Part shown: piece by piece, positions 14,230-20,979 of the stretch | How the letters are laid out: each line of letters starts with the position of its first letter | Numbering within the stretch: position 1 is the stretch's first letter | Assembly: GCA_934385225.1 (NCBI GenBank) | Contig: CAKRPQ010000030.1 | Span: 1-20,979 of the forward strand | From: an uncultured Eubacteriales bacterium | GTDB lineage: Bacteria > Bacillota > Clostridia > Oscillospirales > CAG-272 | Reading direction: 5' to 3' | DNA: 20,979 nucleotides | Made by a program: the position numbers and the translations under genes | Notes under the pieces: model-generated | The model's database searches: none | Told to the model about the DNA's origin: nothing | What the model saw: the letters and a program-made list of their open reading frames with translations, nothing else

Positions 14230-15171
14230 CTGAAAAGCAGAATGAATTCGATAGGCTGCGCATTGCTTATTTTTATCGGACTTGCGACGGCGGTTCAGCT
14301 TGCTGTCGTGTTTGGCACGGAACTGCTCTTTGCGCTTGTGGATTTTGGCGAAAATACCGAAAAAATAATATCCGATCTTGCGGGTGGTCTGCCGTATCTT
14401 GTTTCGTGTATAATTACGCTTCTTATATATAAAAAGGCGTTCGGGAAAAGATATGTTCCCGTTTCGTTTGAAAGAAAACTCGGTCGGCACCCTGTCGCAA
14501 CGATTTTCGCCGCACTCGGCGTTATTATGACGGCGTCAAATCTTGTGTCGATGTTCGGCTTCGGCGAGCCTGCCACTATCGCAGACGAATACCACGGCGA
14601 GAGTATTGTCGTGATGATGATTACGACTGTCCTTATCCCCGCTTTTTGCGAGGAACTTATGTTCAGAGGGCTTGTCCTTTCCAACCTTCTTCCTTTCGGA
14701 CGGACTTTTGCCGTCGTTGCAAGCGGGATAATTTTCGGCCTCGTTCACGGAAATCACGACCAGATAGTGTTTGCGACAATATCCGGTATCGCGCTCGGAT
14801 ACCTTTATGCCGAAACGGGAAGCATCTGGTGCGGAATAATCGTTCATATGTTCAATAATTTCAGCGCGCTTGCCGAAACTGTGATATATTCCGACCTTGC
14901 CGAAGCGCAGGCATATAAGGTTTGCCTTGTTATCGAGCTTATTCCCGTTCTTCTCGGTGCTTTTTCGATAGTTTATCTGCTAAGGATAAAGGGAAGCGAA
15001 GATAAAAAGGAATTCTCGCACGGCGGAATGGGATTTGTATCCGAAAAATTCAGATGCGCGGCGGAAATACGCCCGCTCGGCGAAAAAATAAAGAGTTTTT
15101 TTGCTCCCGCGATGATAGCGTTTTACTGTTATGTTATTTTTAACGAGGTGGCGTATGTCCTTATGTTCTGA
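14230..15171 (+). CDS. CPBP family intramembrane metalloprotease
   Basis: A 313-residue polytopic membrane protein of the CPBP (CAAX protease and bacteriocin-processing) family. Seen: several hydrophobic spans; EELMFR (residues 141-146), which supplies the paired catalytic glutamates and the arginine; SGIIFGLVHGNHDQ with His173; and the third motif HMFNN (206-210). These are the expected intramembrane metalloprotease residues. The substrate is unknown. The start is uncertain. The strong Shine-Dalgarno GGGGAGG (14214-14220) points to an in-frame CTG at 14230 (9-base spacing). The first usable ATG, 14242, would be 21 bases away, and ATG 14188 falls within the promoter. The 3' end overlaps tadA by 17 bases, so the two are co-transcribed. 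Confidence 0.88.
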   Translation: MKSRMNSIGCALLIFIGLATAVQLAVVFGTELLFALVDFGENTEKIISDLAGGLPYLVSCIITLLIYKKAFGKRYVPVSFERKLGRHPVATIFAALGVIMTASNLVSMFGFGEPATIADEYHGESIVVMMITTVLIPAFCEELMFRGLVLSNLLPFGRTFAVVASGIIFGLVHGNHDQIVFATISGIALGYLYAETGSIWCGIIVHMFNNFSALAETVIYSDLAEAQAYKVCLVIELIPVLLGAFSIVYLLRIKGSEDKKEFSHGGMGFVSEKFRCAAEIRPLGEKIKSFFAPAMIAFYCYVIFNEVAYVLMF

Positions 15172-15622
15172 TTTTGCGGAGGATAACCTCTTTATGCTCG
15201 AAGCACTCAAAGAAGCCGAGAAAGCGGCGGAGGAAGATGAAGTACCCGTCGGTGCGGTGCTTGTATCGGACGGAAAGATTGTTGCAAGGGCGCATAACAG
15301 GCGCGAAAACGAAAAAAACGCGCTTCGTCACGCGGAGATAACCGTTATCGAAGAGGGGTGCGGACTGAAAAAAACATGGCGTCTTTCGGACTGCACGCTC
15401 TATGTGACGCTTGAACCTTGCCCTATGTGTGCCGGTGCAATTATCAATTCGAGAATATGCAAAGTCGTTTACGGCGCAAAGGACGCGAAAGCAGGCGCTT
15501 TCGGGAGTGTTGTAAACCTTGCGACCTATAATTTTAACCACAAACCGACCGTTACGGGCGGCGTTCTCGGTGATAGGTCCGCAGAACTTCTGAGAACCTT
15601 TTTTGCAAGAAAAAGAATGTGA
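15155..15622 (+). CDS. tadA: tRNA-specific adenosine deaminase
   Basis: A 155-residue zinc-dependent deaminase that converts adenosine to inosine at the wobble position of tRNA-Arg(ACG). The catalytic motifs are complete: HAE with His59 and the proton-shuttling Glu61, and PCPMCAGA with Cys89 and Cys92. EVPVGAVLV and AKAGAFGSVVNL are family hallmarks. Length is typical. ATG 15155 is selected because it follows GAGGTGG closely and gives an N-terminus similar in length to other Firmicutes TadA proteins. ATG 15194 (after GGAGG at 15178-15182) would trim 13 residues and cannot be excluded. It overlaps the CPBP gene by 17 bases. No clear terminator, SRP RNA or dnaX follows. Confidence 0.95.
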   Translation: MSLCSDFAEDNLFMLEALKEAEKAAEEDEVPVGAVLVSDGKIVARAHNRRENEKNALRHAEITVIEEGCGLKKTWRLSDCTLYVTLEPCPMCAGAIINSRICKVVYGAKDAKAGAFGSVVNLATYNFNHKPTVTGGVLGDRSAELLRTFFARKRM

Positions 15623-15704
15623 TTTTTCATATTATTTGAACCCACTTGTGCATAATAGCCAAAAATCGACATTTTATTTTGTGCAATAATCGTCAGAAAA
15701 TATA

Positions 15705-15733
15705 TTGACATTTGGAATCTTAAATGCTATAAT
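15705..15733 (+). promoter_or_regulatory. Perfect-consensus promoter of the small Cys-rich gene
   Basis: TTGACA (15705-15710), exactly 17 bases, TATAAT (15728-15733), with TGC before the -10. Both hexamers match consensus at every position, the best promoter in the window together with that of rpsL. Two TTGTGCA heptamers (15646-15652 and 15679-15685) lie upstream. Confidence 0.92.
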
Positions 15734-15767
15734 AGGAACATCAAAAACAAGTAAAGGAGTCGCGGTT

Positions 15768-16076
15768 ATGAAAAAGGCATTTTTTGAATCGAATAAATCG
15801 GCGTGTGCCTCCGTATACTGTGGCGAGGCTTGTTTTTCATGCGGCAATAAAACTGCCGAAAGTAAGACTTGCGGTCATAATACTGTCATTATGTCGGACA
15901 CTGTTTTTGCAGTGTCTGTTTTTGTTTTTCTCGTGAACGTGCTCGGAATAATTATATCCTCCGTGCTAAATGCGGTCGCTGTCGTGATTTCCGTCGTGAT
16001 TATTTCGGTCATTATTGCAGACCTTATTATTATCGTGAGAAAAAAATTGAATTGTCACAGTTGCATAAGTTCTTAA
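15768..16076 (+). CDS. Small Cys-rich membrane protein, unknown function
   Basis: A 102-residue protein I do not recognise. ATG 15768 follows GTAAAGGAGT at good spacing, and a consensus promoter lies 35 bases upstream, so expression is very likely. The first 38 residues hold five cysteines (C13, C18, C22, C25, C35), including a CxxC, plus His37. Residues about 45-90 are almost entirely Val, Ile, Leu, Ala and Ser, long enough for two membrane helices joined by a tight turn. A basic RKK follows, and the protein ends with CHSC (C96-C99). A membrane-anchored protein with cysteine clusters at both ends could bind metal or form disulfides; both ideas are inference. It looks monocistronic, between its own promoter and a terminator-like hairpin ahead of the liv genes. 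Confidence 0.75.
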   Translation: MKKAFFESNKSACASVYCGEACFSCGNKTAESKTCGHNTVIMSDTVFAVSVFVFLVNVLGIIISSVLNAVAVVISVVIISVIIADLIIIVRKKLNCHSCISS

Positions 16077-16089
16077 AGGACAATATAAA
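16061..16089 (+). promoter_or_regulatory. Weak candidate promoter for the liv operon
   Basis: TTGCAT (16061-16066), 17 bases, TATAAA (16084-16089), at the end of the small Cys-rich gene. The -35 is poor. No better promoter was seen in the 109 bases before the substrate-binding protein gene. If real, the hairpin at 16108-16141 would lie in the liv leader. Confidence 0.35.
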
Positions 16090-16107
16090 AGTCAAAAAAG
16101 AATCGTA

Positions 16108-16143
16108 AAAGCAGCGTGGCAATAAAAAGCCGGGCTGCTTTTT
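16108..16143 (+). terminator. Terminator-like hairpin between the small gene and livJ
   Basis: AAAGCAGC (16108-16115) pairs perfectly with GCTGCTTT (16134-16141), a GGC/GCC pair strengthens the loop, and a five-T run covers 16139-16143. It most simply ends the small Cys-rich gene. Because it lies only 42 bases before the next start codon it could also act as an attenuator for the liv operon. Confidence 0.8.
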
Positions 16144-16185
16144 GATTATAAAAAATATGCCGAAAGGCAAAAAGGAGACAGAAAA

Positions 16186-17358
16186 ATGAAAAACTTCAAG
16201 AAATTTTTATCGGTTGTTCTTGCGACTCTGATGGTCGCAGGATGCGTCGCTCTCTCATCGTGCGGTAAAAGCGGCGGTGATGCTGCAAGTGACGAGCTTC
16301 TTATCGGCGGAATCGGTCCTCTCACGGGCGACTACGCAAACTACGGTAACTCGGTAAAGAACGGCGCAGAACTCGCTGTCAGCGAAATCAACGCGGCGGG
16401 CGGCGTAAACGGCTTCAAATTCAAACTTTCCTATCAGGACTCAAAGGGTAACAACGCAGACGCTGTTGCAGCATACGGTAAACTCGTCGATAACGGTATG
16501 AAGCTCTCGCTCGGCGGTGTTCTTTCGGGCGAAACGGCTGATATCGTTGCCGCAGCAAAGGACGACGGACTTCTGGTTCTTACTCCTTCGGGTTCCGCAA
16601 CGAACATTCTTCAAGGAAACGACGCGGCTTTCCGTGTTTGCTTCTCCGATGCTTCTCAGGGTGTTGCTTCCGCAAACTATATCGGCGAGCATAACCTCCC
16701 CCAGAAAGTCGCCGTATTCTATCAGTCCGATATCGACTACTCCACGGGACTTCTTGAAAACTTCAAAGCAAGTGCTGCCGCAAACGGTATAGAGATCGTT
16801 GAGGAGCAGTCCTTCACAACAGACACAAAGACCGACTTCACGACTCAGATCACAGCTATCCAGAATTCGGGCGCAGAGCTTGTATTTATACCGATCTACG
16901 CGTCGGAAGCCGCAACATTCCTTACGCAGGCAAAGGGCAAGTTCTCCTCCGATATGATCTACTTCGGCTGCGACGGACTTGACGGCATACTCACAAAGAT
17001 CAAGGACTCCGCAGACGCAGAGAACGTAATGCTTCTTACGCCTTTCTCCGCCGACTCAAAGGACGAGAAGGTTCAGAAGTTCGTTTCCGATTATAAGGCA
17101 AAGTACAACAGCGTTCCCGACCAGTTCGCGGCTGACGGCTATGACGCCGTATATGCTCTCAAAGCGGCTGTCGAAAAGGCAGGTCTTAAACCCGATGATA
17201 CGGCAGACTTCAACACTCGTGTTGTCGGCGCTATGACGCAAATTGAAGTTACGGGAGTTACGGGCACTATGACATGGAGTGCCGACGGCGAGACCACAAA
17301 GGGCGCGCTTGCAATGATAATCCACGACGGCGTAGCAACGCTTTACGGACAGGACTGA
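16186..17358 (+). CDS. livJ: Branched-chain amino acid type ABC transporter substrate-binding lipoprotein
   Basis: A 390-residue extracellular binding protein of the Leu/Ile/Val-binding (Peripla_BP_6) type. The N-terminus is a lipoprotein signal: MKNFKK, a hydrophobic stretch, then two possible lipoboxes, VAGC (C20) and LSSC (C26). The second is followed by GKSGGDAA, a usual flexible linker, and is preferred. The mature part begins with LLIGGIGPLTGDYANYG, the classic start of this fold, and carries AVSEINAAGGVNG and the LTPSGSATN segment. ATG 16186 follows AAAGGAG. It is the first gene of a five-gene liv cluster and is separated from livH by 117 bases holding hairpins, as expected when the binding protein is made in excess. 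Specificity could be another amino acid or amide. Confidence 0.93.
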   Translation: MKNFKKFLSVVLATLMVAGCVALSSCGKSGGDAASDELLIGGIGPLTGDYANYGNSVKNGAELAVSEINAAGGVNGFKFKLSYQDSKGNNADAVAAYGKLVDNGMKLSLGGVLSGETADIVAAAKDDGLLVLTPSGSATNILQGNDAAFRVCFSDASQGVASANYIGEHNLPQKVAVFYQSDIDYSTGLLENFKASAAANGIEIVEEQSFTTDTKTDFTTQITAIQNSGAELVFIPIYASEAATFLTQAKGKFSSDMIYFGCDGLDGILTKIKDSADAENVMLLTPFSADSKDEKVQKFVSDYKAKYNSVPDQFAADGYDAVYALKAAVEKAGLKPDDTADFNTRVVGAMTQIEVTGVTGTMTWSADGETTKGALAMIIHDGVATLYGQD

Positions 17359-17381
17359 TTAAAAGATTGCCGAGGACGGCT

Positions 17382-17430
17382 GCGGGGACAAACGTCTCTG
17401 TGACGGACGTCTCCGCGGTCTTCCGACCGC
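17382..17430 (+). promoter_or_regulatory. Hairpins in the livJ-livH spacer
   Basis: GCGGGGAC (17382-17389) pairs with GTCTCCGC (17409-17416) with one G-U, and GCGGTC (17415-17420) pairs with GACCGC (17425-17430) around a TTCC loop. The two stems share bases 17415-17416. No T run longer than three follows. Such structures often protect the upstream message or reduce downstream expression; the role here is inference. Confidence 0.5.
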
Positions 17431-17475
17431 TTTAAGGAACGGAAGACAAAATTCCCGAAGAAAGGAATAGTCAAA

Positions 17476-18357
17476 ATGACATTATTTTTACAAACCCTGA
17501 TAAGCGGTCTGAACCTGGGCAGCATTTACGCGCTTATCGCTCTCGGATATACAATGGTTTACGGCATCGCAAAGATGCTTAACTTCGCACACGGCGACGT
17601 AATTATGATCGGTGCCTATTCGATAATAGTATCGGTTTATCAGATGAAAATGCCGGGCATTGTCGCAATTCTCATAAGTGTTGTTCTTTGCGCACTTCTC
17701 GGCGTGCTTATCGAATTTCTCGCGTATAAACCTTTAAGAAAGGCTCAGCCGCTCGCGGTTCTTATTACGGCGATAGGTGTCAGCTATTTTCTTCAAAATG
17801 CCGCACTGCTCATTTTCGGTTCGGAACAGAAATCTTTTCCGACATCGATAGTAAACCTTCCCGCTGTCACTCTCGGCGAGGTCAGAATCGAGGGTAATAC
17901 TCTTATGACGCTCGCTGTAACGGCACTTATAATGGTTGCTCTTACACTTTTTATCGGCAAAACGAAAATGGGTAAGGCAATGAGAGCCGTTTCAGAGGAT
18001 AAAGAAGCGGCGGAGCTTATGGGAATAAGTGCAAACAGAACGATTTCGATGACTTTCGCTATCGGTTCGGCACTTGCGGCTGTTGCCAGCCTCTTTTACG
18101 GTGCAACATATACCTACATAACCCCGACGACAGGCTCAATGCCCGGTATCAAGGCGTTTACGGCGGCTGTTTTCGGCGGTATCGGTTCGATTCCCGGTGC
18201 AATGCTCGGCGGTATCCTCCTCGGAACGATAGAGCAGTTTGCAAAGGCTTATATTTCGACGGCAATGTCGGACGCAGTCGTGTTCGCAGTGCTTGTCCTC
18301 GTGCTTGTCGTTCGTCCTTCGGGACTTCTCGGCAAAAAAATCAGGGAGAAGGTGTAA
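17476..18357 (+). CDS. livH: Branched-chain amino acid ABC transporter permease LivH
   Basis: A 293-residue permease with about eight membrane segments. GSIYALIALGYTMVYGIAKM (residues 15-34) followed by LNFAHGDVIMIGAY is the conserved N-terminal signature of LivH proteins. A second conserved area, KAFTAAVFGGIGSIPGAMLG, carries the ATPase-contact region. LivH and LivM form the membrane channel energised by LivG and LivF. ATG 17476 follows GAAAGGAA. livM starts three bases after the stop, so they are translated together. Length is normal and nothing essential is missing. Confidence 0.95.
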   Translation: MTLFLQTLISGLNLGSIYALIALGYTMVYGIAKMLNFAHGDVIMIGAYSIIVSVYQMKMPGIVAILISVVLCALLGVLIEFLAYKPLRKAQPLAVLITAIGVSYFLQNAALLIFGSEQKSFPTSIVNLPAVTLGEVRIEGNTLMTLAVTALIMVALTLFIGKTKMGKAMRAVSEDKEAAELMGISANRTISMTFAIGSALAAVASLFYGATYTYITPTTGSMPGIKAFTAAVFGGIGSIPGAMLGGILLGTIEQFAKAYISTAMSDAVVFAVLVLVLVVRPSGLLGKKIREKV

Positions 18358-18360
18358 TAT

Positions 18361-19371
18361 ATGGCAAACAACGTAGTAAAAAAGGTCTTCTCCAAAAATG
18401 CGGTGACAATGTATATCGTCATTGCCTTGTATGCGGTCGTTTCGGCTATGCTTTACGGCGGAGCAATGGGACGCCAGATGACAAATATGCTTATCCCCGT
18501 TTCCTGCTACATCGTTCTTGCCGTTTCGCTTAACCTTGTAGTCGGACTCCTCGGCGAGCTTTCGCTCGGTCACGCGGGCTTTATGTCGGTCGGACTTTTC
18601 AGCGGCTGCCTGCTTTCAATGGCACTTGTTGACGTTTTGCCGACGGTGGTCAGACTTCCTCTTTCAATGATATTCGGCGGAATTTTCGCCGCCGCCATAG
18701 GACTTGTAGTCGGTCTGCCCGCACTTCGACTGAACGGCGACTATCTTGCGATAGTTACGCTTGCCTGCGGAGAAATAATCAAGAATATAATCGGAAACCT
18801 GTCAATTACGGGCGGTGCGCTCGGCCTTGATACGAACAAGGGCGGTATTTATTCAAAGCCGAAGGAGCTTCTTCCTTACGCGATAGGACTTGTACTTATA
18901 ACCGTCATTGTAATGATGAATATAAAAAAATCAAAGCACGGCAGAGCTATAATGGCGATACGCGACAATAAGATCGCGTCCGAGGCGACAGGAATAAACG
19001 TTACCTACTATAAACTCGTCGTTTTCATGCTTGCGGCGTTCTTTGCCGGTGCCGCGGGAGTTCTTTACGGACACGCTTTCGCAAAGACATATCCTACGAC
19101 CTTCAACTATAATATGTCGATAGAAATACTTATTATCGTCGTGTTCGGCGGAATGGGAAGTATAAACGGTTCTATCATTGCCGCAATCGTTCTCCGCGTA
19201 CTGTCGGAGGCAACGCGCGAATTCGGCGATTACAGAATGCTTGCATATTCGATACTTCTTATCGTAATAATGCTTCTTAACAACAACCCGAAATTCGCCG
19301 ATTTCAAGGCGAAGATCACTCCTAAAAACTGGTTTGTAAAGAAAAATAAGGGGGGAACGGTAAATGAATAA
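18361..19371 (+). CDS. livM: Branched-chain amino acid ABC transporter permease LivM
   Basis: A 336-residue permease partner of LivH with about eight to ten membrane segments. The hallmark segments are LNLVVGLLGELSLGHAGFMS in the N-terminal third, GLPALRLNGDYLAIVTLACG in the middle, and EILIIVVFGGMGSINGSIIA near the C-terminus, the coupling region for the ATPases. A basic tail follows. ATG 18361 lies three bases after the livH stop, with GGGAGAAGG inside the end of livH as ribosome binding site. The last eight bases overlap livG. Length is within the family range. Confidence 0.95.
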   Translation: MANNVVKKVFSKNAVTMYIVIALYAVVSAMLYGGAMGRQMTNMLIPVSCYIVLAVSLNLVVGLLGELSLGHAGFMSVGLFSGCLLSMALVDVLPTVVRLPLSMIFGGIFAAAIGLVVGLPALRLNGDYLAIVTLACGEIIKNIIGNLSITGGALGLDTNKGGIYSKPKELLPYAIGLVLITVIVMMNIKKSKHGRAIMAIRDNKIASEATGINVTYYKLVVFMLAAFFAGAAGVLYGHAFAKTYPTTFNYNMSIEILIIVVFGGMGSINGSIIAAIVLRVLSEATREFGDYRMLAYSILLIVIMLLNNNPKFADFKAKITPKNWFVKKNKGGTVNE

Positions 19372-20218
19372 CGGTGCAAACGAAAATAAGCCAAAACTCG
19401 TACCATATCCCTCAAACGCGTATGTTACCGAGAGGGATCTCGGCAAGCGTCCCGTGCTTGAAGTCGCGCATCTCGGAATCGACTTCGGCGGACTTACCGC
19501 CGTCGATGAATTTTCGCTTGTCATAGGAAGAACGGAAATAACAGGTCTTATCGGACCTAACGGTGCGGGAAAAACTACTGTTTTTAACCTTCTGACGAAC
19601 GTATATCAGCCGACAAGAGGAAGCATTCTCCTTGACGGTATCAGTACGGCGGAAAAAAAGACGTACCAGCTCAATCATATGGGCATTGCGAGAACGTTCC
19701 AGAATATCAGACTTTTTTCGAACCTTTCGGTGCTTGATAACGTAAAAGTCGGACTTCATCATTCTATGAAAGAAAATCTCTTTGCCGCACTCACTCACGG
19801 TTTCGGGTATATGAAAGCCGAGCGCGAGGCGGACAAAAAGGCTCTTGAACTTCTCGACTTCTTCAATATGGCTGATCTCGCCGACGCACCTGCGGGAAGC
19901 CTTCCTTACGGCGCGCAGAGAAGACTTGAAATTGCGAGAGCACTTGCGACCTCGCCGAAAATAGTTCTGCTTGACGAGCCCGCCGCGGGAATGAACCCGT
20001 CCGAAACGGCTGAGCTGATGGAGAATATCAGACGCATACGCGATAACTTTGGAATTGCCGTAATGCTTATCGAACACGATATGAAGCTCGTCATGAGTAT
20101 CTGCGAGGGTATCTGCGTTCTTGACCACGGAAAAGTAATTGCAAAGGGAACGCCCGATCAGATAAAGTCGAACAAAAAAGTTATCGAGGCTTATCTCGGA
20201 AAGGCAAAGGAGGCGTGA
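19364..20218 (+). CDS. livG: Branched-chain amino acid ABC transporter ATP-binding protein LivG
   Basis: A 284-residue ABC ATPase. Walker A is GPNGAGKTT (residues 64-72), the Q-loop area ARTFQNIRLF is typical of LivG, and the signature region reads LPYGAQRRLEIARAL. Walker B with the catalytic glutamate is IVLLDEPAAGMNP and the switch histidine lies in MLIEHDM. The protein is about 28 residues longer than textbook LivG (about 255): a polar segment rich in Asn, Lys and Pro (residues 1-29) precedes the first strand VLEVAHLGIDFGG. AGGGGGG ahead of ATG 19364 supports this start, so the extension seems real. Related Clostridia appear to share it, from memory. It overlaps livM by eight bases; livF follows directly. 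Confidence 0.95.
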   Translation: MNNGANENKPKLVPYPSNAYVTERDLGKRPVLEVAHLGIDFGGLTAVDEFSLVIGRTEITGLIGPNGAGKTTVFNLLTNVYQPTRGSILLDGISTAEKKTYQLNHMGIARTFQNIRLFSNLSVLDNVKVGLHHSMKENLFAALTHGFGYMKAEREADKKALELLDFFNMADLADAPAGSLPYGAQRRLEIARALATSPKIVLLDEPAAGMNPSETAELMENIRRIRDNFGIAVMLIEHDMKLVMSICEGICVLDHGKVIAKGTPDQIKSNKKVIEAYLGKAKEA

Positions 20219-20220
20219 AT

Positions 20221-20919
20221 ATGCTTGAAGTACAGAATATCAATGTTTATTACGGCAAAATTCATGCACTCAAAGACGTGTCTTTTAACGTAAATGATAA
20301 AGAAATAGTGGCACTTATCGGCGCAAACGGCGCGGGAAAATCGACCACGCTTAAAACCGTTTCATGTATGCTCCGTTCGCACACGGGCAGCATCACATTC
20401 TGCGGAGAGGATATATCGCACGCGGACTCATATAAGCTGATAACGAAAGGAATGGCACACGTTCCGGAAGGGCGACGCGTATTTCTTCAAATGACGGTCG
20501 AGGAAAATCTTGAAATGGGCGCATATACGAACGGCGGCTATATAAAGGACGGGCTTCTTGACGTATATAACCGTTTTCCGAGACTTAAACACAGAAAAAA
20601 TCAGGTTGCGGGAACTCTTTCGGGCGGTGAGCAGCAGATGCTTGCAATGGGAAGAGCGCTTATGGGACAGCCGAAGCTGCTTATGCTTGACGAGCCGTCT
20701 ATGGGACTTGCGCCTATTCTCGTTGACCAGATTTTCGATATTATAAAGGAACTTCACACGCAAGGGACAACTATACTCCTAGTTGAGCAGAACGCCGAGA
20801 AGGCACTTAATATCGCCGATAGGGCATATGTTCTCGAATCGGGCAGGGTAGTCCTTTCGGGAACGGGTGAAGAGCTTGCCGAGAGCGAAGAAATCAAAAA
20901 AGCGTACCTCGGCGGCTGA
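20221..20919 (+). CDS. livF: Branched-chain amino acid ABC transporter ATP-binding protein LivF
   Basis: A 232-residue ABC ATPase pairing with LivG. Walker A is GANGAGKST (residues 34-42), PEGRRVFLQMTVEENLEMGA is the LivF-type Q-loop region, the signature is LSGGEQQML, and Walker B is LLMLDEPSMGLAP. The usual switch His is Gln in LLVEQNAEKAL, which is normal for LivF. ATG 20221 is preferred: AAAGGAGG (20206-20213) lies seven bases upstream. The in-frame GTG at 20215 would be one base from that motif. It begins two bases after the livG stop and closes the operon. Confidence 0.95.
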   Translation: MLEVQNINVYYGKIHALKDVSFNVNDKEIVALIGANGAGKSTTLKTVSCMLRSHTGSITFCGEDISHADSYKLITKGMAHVPEGRRVFLQMTVEENLEMGAYTNGGYIKDGLLDVYNRFPRLKHRKNQVAGTLSGGEQQMLAMGRALMGQPKLLMLDEPSMGLAPILVDQIFDIIKELHTQGTTILLVEQNAEKALNIADRAYVLESGRVVLSGTGEELAESEEIKKAYLGG

Positions 20920-20920
20920 T

Positions 20921-20936
20921 TTTTGCTATGGCAAAA
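20921..20936. repeat. Small hairpin after livF
   Basis: TTTTGC (20921-20926), a four-base loop and GCAAAA (20931-20936) form a perfect 6-bp stem beginning one base after the livF stop codon. No T run follows, so it is not a convincing terminator alone. Confidence 0.45.
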
Positions 20937-20943
20937 TATTGGA

Positions 20944-20978
20944 GCTGCCCAAAAACTCATTTGGAGTTTTTGGGCAGC
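20944..20978 (+). terminator. Long perfect palindrome after livF, probable terminator
   Basis: GCTGCCCAAAAACTC (20944-20958) and GAGTTTTTGGGCAGC (20964-20978) are perfect reverse complements around a five-base loop. The position after the last liv gene fits a terminator. The window ends one base later, so a following T run cannot be seen. Confidence 0.6.
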
Positions 20979-20979
20979 C

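Noticed and set aside
15623..15704. SRP RNA or dnaX-type neighbour after tadA
   Set aside because: The spacer is short and AT-rich, and no conserved SRP RNA hairpin (GGAA tetraloop region) is visible.
1..20979. CRISPR array, tRNA, rRNA, insertion sequence, toxin-antitoxin or phage defence genes
   Set aside because: No regularly spaced repeats, no cloverleaf sequences, no transposase or defence motifs were found on either strand by reading.

Overview
The window reads as a chromosomal segment of a low-to-mid-GC Gram-positive anaerobe, most likely a Clostridia member of the Oscillospirales/Ruminococcaceae kind (inference). The signs are strong AGGAGG-type ribosome binding sites, a 138-residue Firmicutes-type S12, RecD2 and ComF, a RibU ECF component under an FMN riboswitch, an S-box SAM-I riboswitch before metK, and a Firmicutes-style liv operon. 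All genes except one AraC-type regulator lie on the + strand. No rRNA, tRNA, CRISPR array, transposase or phage gene was seen.

Region by region: (1) 1-1228 holds the 3' end of a DUF4091 (GH123-like) protein and a TatD-family hydrolase. (2) 1300-6019 is a self-contained str operon (rpsL-rpsG-fusA-tuf) with its own consensus promoter, a structured leader, a structured rpsL-rpsG spacer and a terminator. No rpoBC precedes it and no S10 operon follows it. (3) 6061-7401 is an FMN riboswitch driving ribU and a COG2426 small membrane protein. (4) 7417-11847 is a promoter and SAM-I riboswitch followed by metK, recD2 and comF, all close together. (5) 11850-14145 is an AraC-family regulator divergent from a Gfo/Idh/MocA oxidoreductase, with a long inverted repeat in the shared promoter region. 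(6) 14169-15622 is a promoter followed by an overlapping CPBP protease and tadA. (7) 15705-16143 is a near-perfect promoter, a small Cys-rich two-helix membrane protein of unknown function and a terminator-like hairpin. (8) 16186-20919 is a complete branched-chain amino acid type ABC transporter (substrate-binding lipoprotein, LivH, LivM, LivG, LivF), followed by a 15-bp-stem palindrome at the window edge.

The most informative regulatory reading is the FMN riboswitch. The 3' strand of aptamer helix P1 (6205-6211) is a perfect complement of the left arm (6260-6266) of a hairpin that both precedes a U7 run and buries the ribU Shine-Dalgarno, so ligand-bound and ligand-free folds can be written out. 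The SAM-I element has an equally legible terminator/antiterminator. The least explained gene is the small Cys-rich membrane protein at 15768-16076. No wholly new multi-gene system is evident: most genes are housekeeping, and the novelty candidates are regulatory RNA structures, unexpected operon partners and this one orphan gene.
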